Notes: a model not told the origin generated them from the sequence alone. A stretch of DNA of 64,000 nucleotides from Cristatella mucedo (GCA_009760855.2 WPIO01000005.1:13198001-13262000); one strand, 5' to 3'; counted from the stretch's first letter, positions 1 to 10,460 are shown. Translations and numbers: made by a program.

Positions 1-150
1 TTTGTTCTAAGAAGAATACTAGTTGTTGGTGTTACATACGTTTTTCCTGAGTCTCAAAGAAGAGTAATTCTGCCTTCTCCATATGCGATTAGTGGAGTAG
101 AAGGGCAATTATCTGGATTTTATACGTTAGATGAGAATAAAAAAAACTAA
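1..150 (+). pseudogene. C-terminal fragment of unidentified ORF in virus-like block
   Basis: An open frame enters from the left edge of the window and stops at TAA 148-150, giving 49 codons. It ends in a Tyr-Thr-Leu-Asp-Glu-Asn-Lys-Lys-Asn tail and is AT-rich like the rest of the first 6.2 kb. I do not recognise the protein. Its position beside a Polinton-type DNA polymerase pseudogene suggests it belongs to the same element, possibly a structural gene, but that is only inference from context. Confidence 0.4.
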
Positions 151-267
151 TATAAAGTACATTTTTTAAAGTAGGATCAATATTATTCGATAGGCAGATA
201 AGTGTGAGTGTTTATATAGCCATAAGATAAAATTTTAACAAGGAAATTCTTAGATATTCATGGAACA

Positions 268-561
268 TTGGACCCTAGAAATAAAATGCTAAACCTTGGA
301 AGTACTGTTATTTCTTTGGAAGCAGTTAGTAAAACTTTTTCTGACAAAAATGATCTTAGGAAAGATAATGATTTAGAAGTAAGACGAGATTTATCATCTA
401 ACTCAAAAACATATGTTGGTGTGTTGAATCTCGTAAATGGAACTGATATAGCTACTAAAGAATACCTTAATAAAAAATTTGGGAAAGAAAACCAAGACTC
501 GATTAAAATTAAATCGATTATTTATTACAGGAAATACTTAAGAAGGCTGTTATGCAAATAA
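268..561 (+). pseudogene. Decayed ORF, unidentified, in virus-like block
   Basis: About 97 codons stay open. The frame is entered without a good start: the nearest ATG, at 260, is in another frame, which suggests a frameshift. The segment reads DPRNKMLNLG and later DIATKEYLNKKFG. This pattern of a short residue-counting repeat with a KEYLNKK motif occurs in some phage and large-virus structural proteins, but I cannot assign a family. The AT-rich codon use matches the surrounding block and differs from the host genes further right. Confidence 0.35.
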
Positions 562-1089
562 TCTTGCTTTTACTTTCTTCCTAAGGAAGAATTACTCAGT
601 CCCTTGGAGACAAAATAATCAAGCAATAGCTATGTTTGGAAACCTGAGTGTTCCAAGAGTAATGGAGACAACTCTTTGTCTAGGTTGATGGATGTGCAAA
701 TACAAAAACCAACTTAGTAAAAGTTAACATTGCAAATTACAGACATCTATAAAGTCGTAGTTGCCTATCCCTATGTCGGAAACGATAAAATTCCGAATGT
801 AGTTGAAAACTAAAAATGTGTATCAGATTACTTTTAATTTCATGATAGATAAAAACTAAAGTTTATTTCCATAGAATAACTTTTATCAGTTAGAATTTAT
901 ATATCGGATGATAAAGAAGTAATAGTTATAAACTACTATCATAAATTTTATTATCCAAATACATTTTTCTCCTTTAAATTCACTCTCTCAAGCCCTATTC
1001 TGGGATAGAAAATAATTAAATGCTAATAGTAATTAATTCTATCACAAACTTTATAGTCTAAAGTTTCAAAACACCGCCGATAAAAAATT

Positions 1090-1590
1090 ATTGCATTCGA
1101 TGTTGCTTATCCTTCTTTTATTAATTTTCCAGATTACATAACTCCTAGTCCTAATAATTACATTGAAATTGGATTGATGACAGGAACTGTATTCTCTCAG
1201 ACAAATTCAGTTGTGTTTCCATGGAAAAGACTTGGAATTTTTTATATTTAACCTTTCCAGTTCAATCATTCCAGTAGAAGTAATTTTGGCTCCGTAAATC
1301 CTTCGAACAGACCTATGTCTTATGCCTTTTGTAATCCTTTGGTTGTCTCAATCTCTTTAAATTATGATTCGGATCTCATTTAACTAATTGTTTTAATTTT
1401 AGGATCTTTTAAAACCCCTTCAAAACTAGAACCATCTCGAACTTTTGAAGAAATTCCAGACATCTTTGGATCTGTGCAAGGAATTCTTAGAGATCTGTAT
1501 TCAAGCACTACTTTAAATTATTGAAGCAAAGAAGCTCTAATATCCTCAATGCAGCCCAGTAGGAAAACACAAACTTAAAAATTAGAAAAT
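1090..1590 (+). pseudogene. Decayed ORF with internal stops, possible capsid-related
   Basis: From 1090 the + strand reads protein-like sequence (IAFDVAYPSFINFPDYITPS, then VVFPWKRLGIFYI) up to a TAA near 1246. Further protein-like stretches follow in shifted frames to about 1590 (for example SFKTPSKLEPSRTFEEIPDI). Several stops and frame changes show it is dead. The composition and the neighbouring polymerase suggest a structural gene of a Polinton/adintovirus-like element. The identity is not established. Confidence 0.35.
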
Positions 1591-1672
1591 GGTTGGCTTT
1601 GTGCTACTTTTAGGCGATCAGTACACCTTGTTTTTATTGGAATCGTTTTTCTATAATAAAGTTTTATTTTTT

Positions 1673-2100
1673 TTATTGCGGAACAGGATCAGAAGAAGCA
1701 GATAAAGCAGGCGCAGCAGATGAAGAAGCAGATAAAGCAGACGCAGCGGATGAAGCAGATGAAGCAGCAGCAGCAATAGCAGCTTTTTGTCTAGCACTAG
1801 TTTCATAGGCAATATCAGGAAGAATGGCGTAACGTTCGTCTTTAACAATACCTTATATATCCGGTTTCATTATCCTGATACTCCAGAGATGACAGTTGAT
1901 ACGCTTGGTAGTTGGCTTGCAAACCATGATGTCTAACCTGAAATTTTGCCAGGAGTATCAAGAGATTTATCAACTTTTGTTCTAACAGTAGCTTCTAGAT
2001 CGGCTGTAACTTATGAGACACCTGCTGAGATTACCTTCTGTGCTTCGGCGTCGCATTCGTCGAGATAGAATTGTATTATTGAATTTTTTCTGTTGTGACA
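1673..2100 (-). pseudogene. Decayed minus-strand ORF with Ala/Ser-rich C-terminus
   Basis: Read on the minus strand, a frame ends at TAA (1673-1675) after a run of short Ala/Ser repeats encoded by 1680-1790. This is preceded by ARQKAAIAAAASS. Upstream of a frameshift near 1850, the segments KVDKSLDTPGKISG and FYLDECDAEAQKVISAGVS can be read, with two in-frame stops. The repeats are GCAGATGAAG-like on the + strand. No family is recognised. It lies tail-to-tail with the + strand ORFs of the same block. Confidence 0.4.
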
Positions 2101-2247
2101 AAGATATCCGAGTCAAGTGTTTGCGCGTCCTAAGAAGTAATTATAGATTTAACAAGATAATCTAGATAGGCCTATAGATGGGTTGCTGTTGTTGTTGGAT
2201 TGGGATTAGTGATATCTTGAGATTTTTCCAGACATTTTCCTATGCAA

Positions 2248-2545
2248 AGATAACACAATTAAACCATTAAAACAAAATTACTTCGAATTGAAAATTGTTA
2301 CGCCTGGTTTTGTTTTGATGTCTTTGATTTCTTTTCTGCTTCTGATAGCATAGCGATAATCTTGTCGCGACTTTCCATTATTTTGTCGCAAGTTTCACAG
2401 ATTTCGTTAAGTGCTGTAAGTTAAAAACTTTCAAGATCCGAGTTAAATTTATCAAGTGAATGCCGAATAATTCTAGGATCAGCTCCTTTTAGTTTTCGTT
2501 GGCAATTTCTTAGAGCCATTTCTCTTGATTGGTCGCAGCTTAGAA
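2248..2545 (-). pseudogene. Small decayed ORF, unidentified
   Basis: The minus strand reads a Lys/Arg/Glu-rich, probably helical product of about 75 residues. Legible segments are MALRNCQRKLKGADPRIIRH and ICETCDKIMESRDKIIAMLS. One internal TAA interrupts it and it ends with a stop near 2250. No function can be assigned. It lies between the acidic ORF end and the Ala/Ser-rich ORF, all on the minus strand, as in a compact viral gene array. Confidence 0.35.
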
Positions 2546-2579
2546 TTTGTTATGTCCATTGCTATGTAAAAATAAATTG

Positions 2580-2880
2580 CTAATCAACATCTAATATTTC
2601 TTCCGTTTCTGATTCGGAACTTAAATCTGATCCTGAATCAAGGCTTAAACAAGAGTCCGTGAAAGGGTCATAATCAGGATCGCAATCCATTTCTGATTTA
2701 GATTCTTATTTAGAGTTCATTCGTTCTTGATCGGATTAAGATTCGACTTTTAGCTCTTCTAAGAGAATTTGCTCCGAAGGAAGCGTGGTTGCAACTTTTT
2801 TTTCTACTAGAAGCCGAGAAAACTGATCCAACTTCTGGCTCGTCTCGCAGAATATGGGACATCTTTTTCTAGACAAATTC
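2580..2880 (-). pseudogene. Acidic ORF end downstream of polymerase pseudogene
   Basis: The minus strand ends at TAG 2580-2582 after a strongly acidic stretch (DCDPDYDPFTDSCLSLDSGS and SSESETEEILDVD). Upstream lie further legible residues interrupted by stops near 2700 and 2725. It may be the extreme C-terminus of the polymerase product or a separate small gene. The frame relation is lost through mutations. Confidence 0.35.
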
Positions 2881-3867
2881 TATACTTCTATAAAATGTTG
2901 GATGATTTTTTATCAGCCCAGAAAGGATAATCCTTGGGAAGTGTTGTAAGATCTAGCGAGTGTGGGAAGTCAATAAAATCTGTGTATTTGTAACCATCTT
3001 CCATAAATGATTCCATAACAAAAGAATCGGTGTTTGTATATAGCAAATTTTAATTGGGCCCGTATCTCTTCTTCGTAGTTGAGTAATAGAACCTTTGCAT
3101 CAACATATTTGATAATTCATTTATGCAAAAATCTACATAAATAGGCGTATTTAGCACAACACTTTCTTTATTACTCTCTACGCAAACAAGACTATCAGAT
3201 AATATTTTTCTGTGCATTAAACGAGGACTTCTGTATCTTCTTGTCGTTAGTGATAACTCTTTTTCTGGGTTTTCATTGAATTACTCTACATTCTTTTTTT
3301 CTCTAACATTGTCCATGGTCTTGCCAAAAAAATGTTTGTTTAGTAGTTGGAAGAAATTTTTTTGAAATCATTTATAGCTTCTTCACCTCTCAAGCGTGTA
3401 TAATTATCAATGTAGAACTTAGCCAATCGCTTTATGGAAATTGCATTATCCTTAGTCTTCGGGTTACCTTATAACCTAATTCTACACAAGACTTTAAAGT
3501 TAGATAATGATCTATATATTTTTCTTTTGGTTCTAAATCTATTATTAATTTTTGCGAAGGACAATCTCCTCTGTTGAAAAAAGTTTGGTAAGGACAATAT
3601 TTGTCTTTTTTTATTTTCTTTTTTTCTGGTAGTAAGGGATAATCTGAATATAGATCACGTTTCTCTTTTAGGCAATGCACATTAAATTCTTATATGTGGC
3701 CTATGTTCGACTTTGGTTTAAATCTTTGTACTATATCATTTTTTTGCGTTCCATAAATCAGCTCCCTCTTATGATAAAAACTTGAAACACCCAGTTGAGA
3801 AAATTTTTATGGCCAACCCATGCAAATTAGTAGCATCAAAATGCAAAAGATAAGCGATAAAAACTAA

Positions 3868-4030
3868 GTGGATATTACGCAGGCGAATTTTGTGTAGCGC
3901 AATCACAGCCTAAGCGGCTTTCGGTACGCATTCGGCAGCCAAAAGACTTCGTCTCACGCAACAAAAAGAAAGTGGGAAGCATACCAGAGTCAGGAGAGTA
4001 GTTAAGGTAGTGCGTAGAATTGTCAACTAA
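3868..4030 (-). mobile_element. LINE family B 3'-end fragment inserted in polymerase pseudogene
   Basis: This segment matches the 3' end of LINE family B in minus orientation: a short variant of the GTGGGTGTTACGCAGGAG block, then CACAGCCTAAGCGGCTTTCGG, then CTTCGTCTCACGCAACAAA, then GTGGGAAGCATAC. The same order occurs at 35690-35870 and 39005-39180. It interrupts the polymerase B reading frame, so it postdates the endogenised element. Confidence 0.7.
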
Positions 4031-5516
4031 AGACCATGATATTCTCTAATGTTTTTTATGCCAAAAGCATTCCAAACTTAATGGGTGCGTTCATATTCTT
4101 CCGTTTCTATGTCGCCGCTTAAATTTGAATACAACTTTCCAATGGGCCGTAAGGATGTTTCCTCAAACCTCGCAAAGGAGTCCATGTTCTCGTAAAGATA
4201 TATTTCTTTCTTTGTCAATGGAGCAATTTGTCCATTGGTGGCTTCTGGAAAATGATATCATCGTTTTAAATGTCATTTGCTTTACTTAAATTTTTAACTA
4301 AACTGTCTAAGCTACTTTGGAGAAGTTGAGCCGAATCTCTAAAACTTAAATTACCAAACTCAATCGTTAAAAACTTCTTTTTGTTATTAGCTATTACTTT
4401 CTTCTTTTCCAAATCGCAATCTAAATAACCAACAATTAAGTGCGAATCGTAGCCCATTAAATTGTTGACGTATATAGGGAGCTCAAAGATGTCCAGGCAA
4501 ATCCTCAATTTAAGATTACATTCGTTGTGAGCTCTGTACTTTCTAATTAGGTGGCAATGATCTAAAATGTTGTGTTCTTTTGCCAAAACCTTTGCACAAA
4601 TCAAGCAAGAAGTCGCATTTTCAAATTCTGCTGTTTGCTCACTTGTCATAGTTGATCTGTCAAAGACTTTGAGCTTTTTTACCTTCTCTTTAGGAATTGC
4701 AACCTGTTTATCTCGTTCTTGCTGCAGAGATTGAATTAAATCCTTAACTGCGTTAACACTAAATGTTTTGAATATTGCGATCTACGACTTTGCTGTCGTG
4801 ACCTAATATTACAGAATCACCTGAGCAAGGATTCTGCTGGTTAAAAGATTTTTTAATAGCTTCTTCTGGATTTTTTATTTGCCCTAATAAAGCTTCAAAA
4901 TCGACAAAAACTAAAAGTGGTGATTAGATTATTTTGCATAATCTCTAAACATTACTGAATTCCCGGTTCCATCTTTTTTGTTCGCTGATCTTGGCATTTT
5001 TATTCTTGCTGGGCCGCAATTCTCCGAGCGACAGTCTGTAACATTTTCCTCCAATTTACTTTGGTTTTAAAATCTTGATAGACATCGTTTACAAAGCAAT
5101 CTTGTGCCTGTATCTTTTTCTGTTCTGAAAAGAGAATTGAATATATTTATTGGAGCATAATGCGATTTTTCTTGTTTCTCGCACAAAAGTAAATCTACAT
5201 GTTTTTCGCTTCCTTCGTCACATACTAGCAAAGGAGGAATACAAGAAGAATACTCGTGAAAATTTATTTTAATATCAAATAATCTTAAAAGCTATGGAAT
5301 ATCTTCTACTCCCATAGGAATACTAACTTCAACCATAAAAGGTATTCTTCTGTCATTACTGTCCTTTGGGAAAAACAAAGGTCGTAATAAAGGAAGAAGA
5401 TCAGAATAATCTGTATTCATTTTTTGCCTACGATCGTGTATTATTTCTTGATGATTTTCTATTGGGTCTAAAGATCTGAAAATGCACCGTAAAGCGCGAA
5501 AGTTATCATCGTCGTT

Positions 5517-5668
5517 TTAGATATGTTGCGTGAGACGAAGTCTTTTGGCTACCGAATGCGTACCGAAAGCTGCTTAGGCTGTGAGTGCGCTATACAAAAC
5601 TCTCCTGCTTAACACCCACATGGTCCATATGACTTTGTGGAGTTACAGACGGAGATACATAACGCATT
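5517..5668 (+). mobile_element. LINE family B 3'-end fragment inserted in polymerase pseudogene
   Basis: Plus-orientation family B 3' end: TTGCGTGAGACGAAGTCTTT, TACCGAATGCGTACCGAAAG, a CGCTATACAAAACTCTCCTG core, and the terminal GGAGTTACAGACGGAGATAC followed by ATAACG. It splits the polymerase B pseudogene between two legible N-terminal segments. Together with the 3868 copy this gives two independent insertions in opposite orientation. Confidence 0.75.
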
Positions 5669-6254
5669 TTGTGTTCTGAAGTCTCTCAGGCAACTTGCAA
5701 TAAGACTCTCCTACTTGAGGAACAAGCCTAGTAAACGTAGCAAACGCATTAATAATAGCTACTACCATGCAATTTGAACCCCTCGTTACACTCTTCAACA
5801 ATAGTACCAAAAGCTGCGAAATGTTTCTTAATGACTCTTTCATAGTGGGAAGCGCATATTTAAGAATATATATTAAATAAGAATTGCGGGAGCTCCTCTA
5901 TTAATTGTTGCATGTATTTTTCATTTCTTTCGTTCTTTAATTTTACTTGAATTACAATACTCATTGTTACATTTTCAAAATAGGAAGAAACATTTTGCAT
6001 AACAGAAGTAAAACCTGGGGTGGATTAGTTTCTAAACACACTTAACTCGGCATCCGAACGTTCGAAACCTTCGTATTCGTAGTCAATTTCGTTTCAGCTT
6101 TTTGTTTTCTGCCAAGAAACCAGCCTGTGTTCTCAATCTTAGATAGGCGCATAGCCTCCTCAAAATAAAGGATCGCGCCGAAGAACTTCGGGTTTTGATT
6201 TCGAGTTAAGAGAAAGCTCTTTTATCATTTTTTCTATATCAGTGCCTGATACAG

Positions 6255-7805
6255 GATAATAATAATAATAATGATTCACTTGATAAAGCGCCCACAGAGA
6301 ACTCAATCTCTCTCTAGGCGCTTTACATTTGCTGTAAATTGAAATGCAATTGAATGGTAAGTAAAATCATGCTTGAAAAACAAACGAGATGAATAATATG
6401 GTTAGGGGTGACATGCACAGGGTCAGCATGCAAATGTGGTTAGTGGCAGCATGCACAGTGTCAGCACGCAAAAGCACATGAAGGACGAATCACAGGGACC
6501 CACTAAATGCTGTCCTAAATAGGTGTGTTTTTAGGTTCCTTTTAAATGTGGTCAGGTCAGGGGATGTTCTGACGCAGGTCGGGAGGGAGTTCCAGGCTTT
6601 GGGAGCATATGAACTAAATGCACGGTCTCCAAAGAATTTAAGGTTTGTACGAGGTATTTCCAGACTGTTGGATTCCGAGAAGCGGGTGGTACGATGCTTG
6701 GCCTGATGGGGTAGTATATCTGACAGATAGGCTGGAGCCGTAGAATGAAGGGACCTAAAAGTGAGCGACAAAACCTTGAAGTCAATCCGTTGCTTGACTG
6801 GTAGCCAGTGCAGGTCGGCGAGAAGTGGAGTAATGTGGCAACTGCGACGCTCACGACAGACAAGCCTAGCTGCAGAGTTTTGCACCAGCTCCAATCTCCT
6901 GATCGCACATGCTGGTAGGCCAGTAAGCAGTGAGTTGCAGAAGTCGAGACAGGATATCACGAATGCATGGACCAACTTGGACGTGGTATCCTTATCTAAA
7001 CAAGCCCGAATTTTAGCAATATTATGAAGCTGGAAATAGGCAGATTTGACCGTGGAGCTGATATGGTCGTCTAACGAGAGGTCGCTTTGGAATATGACAC
7101 CTATATTTCGAGCTGATGCAACAGGAGATATGCTGGCAGAGCCAATTTTGAGAGTCAGCCTTTCCAATCTCTGGATCACACTGGGTTTTCCCATAACTAA
7201 TAAGTTAGTTTTATCATCGTTAAGTTTTAGAAAATTTGCTGCCATCAATGTGCGGATGTCATCAATGCATGCAGTAAGTGAGTTGAGAGAATTTGAGGTG
7301 CTCGAAGGCTGGGAGGGATCAAAGCAAGGGTACAACTGAGTGTCATCCGCATAGAAGTGAAAGCCTAGATTGTGCTTTGCAATCACATCAGCAAGAGGGA
7401 GAGTATAAACCGTGAAAAGAACCGGACCTAGCACTGAGCCCTGAGGTACTCCATATTTCAGAGGTACTTCAGATGATCTTTGTCCATTCACGTCAATACT
7501 CTGGAGTCTCCCACTGAGATAGGACATGAACCACTGCAGAGCAGTGCCAGTGATGCCCAGGCGAGATGAAAGGCGCTCTAGAAGAACTTTGTGATCGATG
7601 GTATCAAAAGCTGCCGAAAGATCAAGCAAAACAAGCAGAGACACTCTAACCATGTCCGCATTCCTAACTAGGTCGTTGTATACCCGAAGCAATGCTGACT
7701 CAGTGGAGTGATTAGCTCTAAAGCCAGACTGGAACTTACTTAGGATAATGTACAATTCTAGAGGATTTGCCATACTTCTTGTTAAAACATGGTTTACTTC
7801 CAAAC
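6255..7805 (-). mobile_element. LINE family A (L2/CR1-like), 5'-truncated copy with open RT frame
   Basis: Non-LTR retrotransposon copy in minus orientation. Its 3' tail is (ATT)n, read as ATAATAATAATA at 6258-6270. Its UTR carries the AAAGCGCC...AGAGATTGAGTTCTCT...GGGCGCT block shared by all family A copies. At least 19 other fragments of the same family occur in this window. The 5' side is lost near 7805, so the endonuclease ORF region and part of the RT are missing. Confidence 0.85.
6490..7803 (-). CDS. Reverse transcriptase C-terminal part of LINE family A
   Basis: A 437-codon uninterrupted frame. Reverse transcriptase motifs are in order: LDLSAAFDTIDH (residues 60-71, motif A with its catalytic Asp), GVPQGSVLGPVLF (118-130, motif B) and FYADD (150-154, motif C with the catalytic Asp pair). 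The thumb and C-terminal region that follows ends in LFRTAFSGSL, shared with the other copies. The enzyme would copy LINE RNA at a nicked target site. The frame lacks the upstream endonuclease and fingers region, so this copy cannot be autonomous. Intactness suggests recent insertion. The annotated first ATG is simply the first Met after the truncation. Confidence 0.8.
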   Translation of the reverse strand: MEVNHVLTRSMANPLELYIILSKFQSGFRANHSTESALLRVYNDLVRNADMVRVSLLVLLDLSAAFDTIDHKVLLERLSSRLGITGTALQWFMSYLSGRLQSIDVNGQRSSEVPLKYGVPQGSVLGPVLFTVYTLPLADVIAKHNLGFHFYADDTQLYPCFDPSQPSSTSNSLNSLTACIDDIRTLMAANFLKLNDDKTNLLVMGKPSVIQRLERLTLKIGSASISPVASARNIGVIFQSDLSLDDHISSTVKSAYFQLHNIAKIRACLDKDTTSKLVHAFVISCLDFCNSLLTGLPACAIRRLELVQNSAARLVCRERRSCHITPLLADLHWLPVKQRIDFKVLSLTFRSLHSTAPAYLSDILPHQAKHRTTRFSESNSLEIPRTNLKFFGDRAFSSYAPKAWNSLPTCVRTSPDLTTFKRNLKTHLFRTAFSGSL

Positions 7806-8925
7806 TTACTCTCGTAGGAAGAAACCAATATCATTGCGTGCTCATTGAATTTCTAACCTTCGCGCCTCAAAAATGCTGCAGTTGAAGACAGCATTTCTAC
7901 ACCGTGGTAATGTTTTCTTTAAATCGATTTTAGCAAAACTGTTTACTATAATATAAACAGAAACCGCAAGTTTCTACAACTGTTCTATAGAGTAGTGTGT
8001 GGTTTTGAATCACGGCAGACGCACATTCATACAACATACTTTCGAATGAGACCGAGCGAGAGCGAATAGAAATATCTTGCATGAGGGTGAGGCTATCCTA
8101 AATCAAATCCGCATACTACTGGGCTCCACCACGCTAATACTCAAGTCTATGGTGAGTGAGCAAGCAGCTGCTGCTGCTGCAAATAGTCAGATTCAGCTGA
8201 CTCTGTTCCTTTGAAGAATTGGAGTTTTATCCGGTGATTGGGCCACCGTACAAACTGCCTCTCAGAACTTTAAAGTGGCTCCCTGCCAGTGGCCACTGAG
8301 CACAGTCGTGCGGTCGGTTTATCTCGTGAGTTGAATGAAGAGCATCAGCGCTTGCCACAGCTTGTTACGCGAGGGACAAAAAAGCTGACACGGGCTAAAG
8401 AAAGCCCTGAAAGTCGCACCTAAAATCTTTCTATTTTCTATTGTCATCTCAGCGTACGAACGTTGGCTGTTGGCAGTGAGTGCTATGAGTGGATGAGCCC
8501 TTGGTCTGTTTTGTGTCGTATCATCAGGATCAGCACGACTCCTATCTCATTGTGTTGTGACAAGGTGATTTGAAAATTGGCAGCGTACATGACTCTCTGT
8601 GTAACTGTTGGACTGAGGAAGGCAGACACCAGGAAGAGAGAGGACGAAGACTCGACCATCAGCCGCCTGGAGCCGCAAGCATACCTCTTCCTGATTGAGG
8701 AGGGAGTGTTCTCCCAATTTTGAGAAGGCCGGCTTCTTTTCTCTCACGTCACCGCAGCCTAGCATACCTAGGTCACGCGGTTGTACAGTATAGCTCCTCG
8801 GTTATTTTTGGCGCGGGCAATGTGCTTGTGTTGCTGTAACCCTGCGATGGCGATGCTGCAGAGGATGGCGCAGCTGGGACAGGTGGTGGTCGGGCCGGAA
8901 GCAGCCTGACCCCCCCCCCCAGGCC
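7806..8925. other. Unassigned sequence between LINE A copy and pogo remnant
   Basis: Mostly unique-looking DNA with a short CAG/CTG run near 8165-8180 and a poly-C run near 8911-8921. No open frame with recognisable protein motifs or splice-compatible coding segment was found. Confidence 0.5.
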
Positions 8926-8929
8926 TCGG

Positions 8930-9380
8930 TGTAGAAGCCCCTTTTTTCCCGAAAATTTGGGGTCAGAATGGATAGGGGGCTTATATAAGGGAAGTTACTT
9001 TTTTGCTTTCATATTTTTCTAAACAACGTATTTACTATGAAGGTATTTCCGGTATTTGAATAAATTTTTAATGCATTTGAGGCATTTCAGATGCACTGAA
9101 CGGAAGAGAAGATGACGGAGTCTATGAAGAGAGTGGTGATGACAATGACGATAACGGAGTTTCCACCAAATTTCAAGCCTGTGATACGAACGAGGATGAA
9201 GGAAAGGGTATTATCACCATTCCTGATGAAGAGGATAGTGATAGTGGCATGAGTGATTATTATGAATCTTGATATTGTTCAGTTCATTTTTTAATAAATA
9301 AATTTTTTTCCAAGCAATGCGTACACAAATTGTGGCCTTATACATTGGGGGCTTATATACGCAGTAAAATATGGTAATTT
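8930..9380 (+). mobile_element. Pogo/Tigger-like DNA transposon 3' remnant
   Basis: The + strand holds the last part of a transposase: GISDALNGREDDGVYEE, followed by an Asp/Glu/Ser-rich tail ending SDYYES and a TGA at about 9270. A 'GISNA(L/M)DG-EDD' segment followed by an acidic tail is typical of pogo/Tigger/jerky-type DDE transposases. A stop codon just upstream shows decay. The segment closes with GGGGGCTTATATACGCAGTA then AAATATGGTAA, which looks like the terminal inverted repeat of this group. A partial direct copy of that block, GGGGGCTTATATAAGGG, lies at 8976. The catalytic DDE core and the 5' end are absent. Confidence 0.5.
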
Positions 9381-10155
9381 CGGAAATTTTCCTACCTTAA
9401 GCTGGTCGCCGGTAGCTTGTAGCTATATAGAGCTAGCTGAAGCGGCCAGGATTTGTGCAGGGAGCGAAGCAAATTCCTGTCATTATTACGGCGATACTAC
9501 GTAACGTGATTCCGTAATGTAATCCCTGCCGTTTCGCTGTATGGTAACGCTGTACAAACCTAAACGTGGCTGGGCAATGCTGGCGACTTTTTACATTAAA
9601 TGTTGGCCGAGTTTGAGTGGAAGCTGCGTGGCGCCAACCTAGCGATAGCGTGGCGCTGCTGTCGTTATATCAGATTCCGAGGCAGTCTTCAGCTGACTCC
9701 GGACACCACACTCGGGTGACGAGCCGATTCACGCGAGGACTTCAACAGGCGTTAAGGCGAAGGCGTCGGAACCTGCTAGATGACACGGTTCGAGAATGCG
9801 ATTAAGATGTCTTCGTACGCGTTGTTCCATCAAGCGAGAAAAAAACAGATCGCCTTACTCGCGTGCCCCAGCTGTAGTTAAAACCTAACCGTATCGCCAG
9901 GCGTCCTCATGCACGACAGCCACAGCCCATTGTAGCCGCCGCGGCAGCTCACAAACCCGCTGACAGGAAGTGCGACCGGAGCCCTTTGTAGCGATTAATA
10001 ATACCAATAATCTACGACGTGCGAATAAATCTCGCGGTAGGAACAACATAGATGAGGGTTCATTATGACAGGCCCGTGCTTCAGTCTTCGCGCCGAATAA
10101 CTTCCATGGGACTTTATTTTCTGACGAAGGCCGGAACTACACTGGAGGAACAAGA
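9381..10155. other. Unassigned sequence
   Basis: No protein motif or repeat family is recognised. Short self-complementary words (TAGCTATATAGAGCTAGCT near 9420-9440) occur, with no clear element around them. Confidence 0.4.
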
Positions 10156-10163
10156 GAGAGACT

Positions 10164-10165
<2 letters not shown>

Positions 10166-10244
<79 letters not shown>

Positions 10245-10367
10245 AGGAAACGGGACACAGAGAGAGAGGGGGAGAGAGACAGAAACAGACAGACAGGACA
10301 GAGACAGAGAAAAAAAGAGAGAGAAAGAGAGAGACAGACAGACAAACAGAGACATGCAGAGAGAGGG

Positions 10368-10458
<91 letters not shown>
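10166..10458. repeat. (AG)n microsatellite, two blocks
   Basis: Near-perfect AG repeats at 10166-10240 and 10376-10458 flank an imperfect purine-rich stretch with GACA interruptions. The long Arg-Glu or Leu-Ser frames across it are repeat artefacts. Confidence 0.95.

Positions 10459-10459
<1 letters not shown>

Positions 10460-10460
<1 letters not shown>

Larger units (their letters stand above)
2880..6210 (-). pseudogene. Polinton/adintovirus-type protein-primed DNA polymerase B, inactivated
   Basis: Family-B DNA polymerase of the kind carried by Polinton/Maverick elements and adintoviruses, which would replicate the element's linear DNA. Reading the minus strand from 6200 downward: an N-terminal region; near 5100-5250 a segment with HVDLLLCEKQEKSHY and LLCKRCLSRF; at 4520-4650 a Cys-x2-Cys...His...His-Glu-Cys-Asn cluster typical of this family; at about 4450 NNLMGYDSHLI, the exonuclease region; near 4190 YLYENMDSF; near 4060 VWNAFGIKNIREYHG; at 3432-3680 PLLPEKKK and EPKEKYIDHYLTLKS; and near 3045 YTNTDS, where the family has Y-x-D-T-D-S. 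Many stops and frameshifts, plus two LINE B insertions (3868-4030 and 5517-5668), show it is dead. Family assignment rests on motif order and is strong. The choice between Polinton and adintovirus is open, because no integrase, protease or packaging ATPase was seen. Confidence 0.8.
1..6250. mobile_element. Degraded Polinton/adintovirus-like element (right part)
   Basis: The first 6.25 kb is clearly richer in A and T than the rest of the window and carries decayed ORFs on both strands around a Polinton-type DNA polymerase B. The + strand ORFs sit at the left and the minus-strand ORFs at the right, converging near 1.6 kb. The block ends abruptly where a LINE A copy begins (6255). No terminal inverted repeat is visible on the right, and the left end lies outside the window. 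It is an old endogenous copy, not a functional element. Confidence 0.65.

Noticed and set aside
1651-1848. Leu-rich open frame on the minus strand
   Set aside because: It is an off-frame reading of the Ala/Ser-rich C-terminus encoded by the same strand. The neighbouring residues (ILPDIAYETSARQKAA) are protein-like only in the other frame.
6552-7339. Open frames overlapping the LINE RT on both strands
   Set aside because: They are shadows of the 6490-7803 RT frame. None has recognisable motifs.
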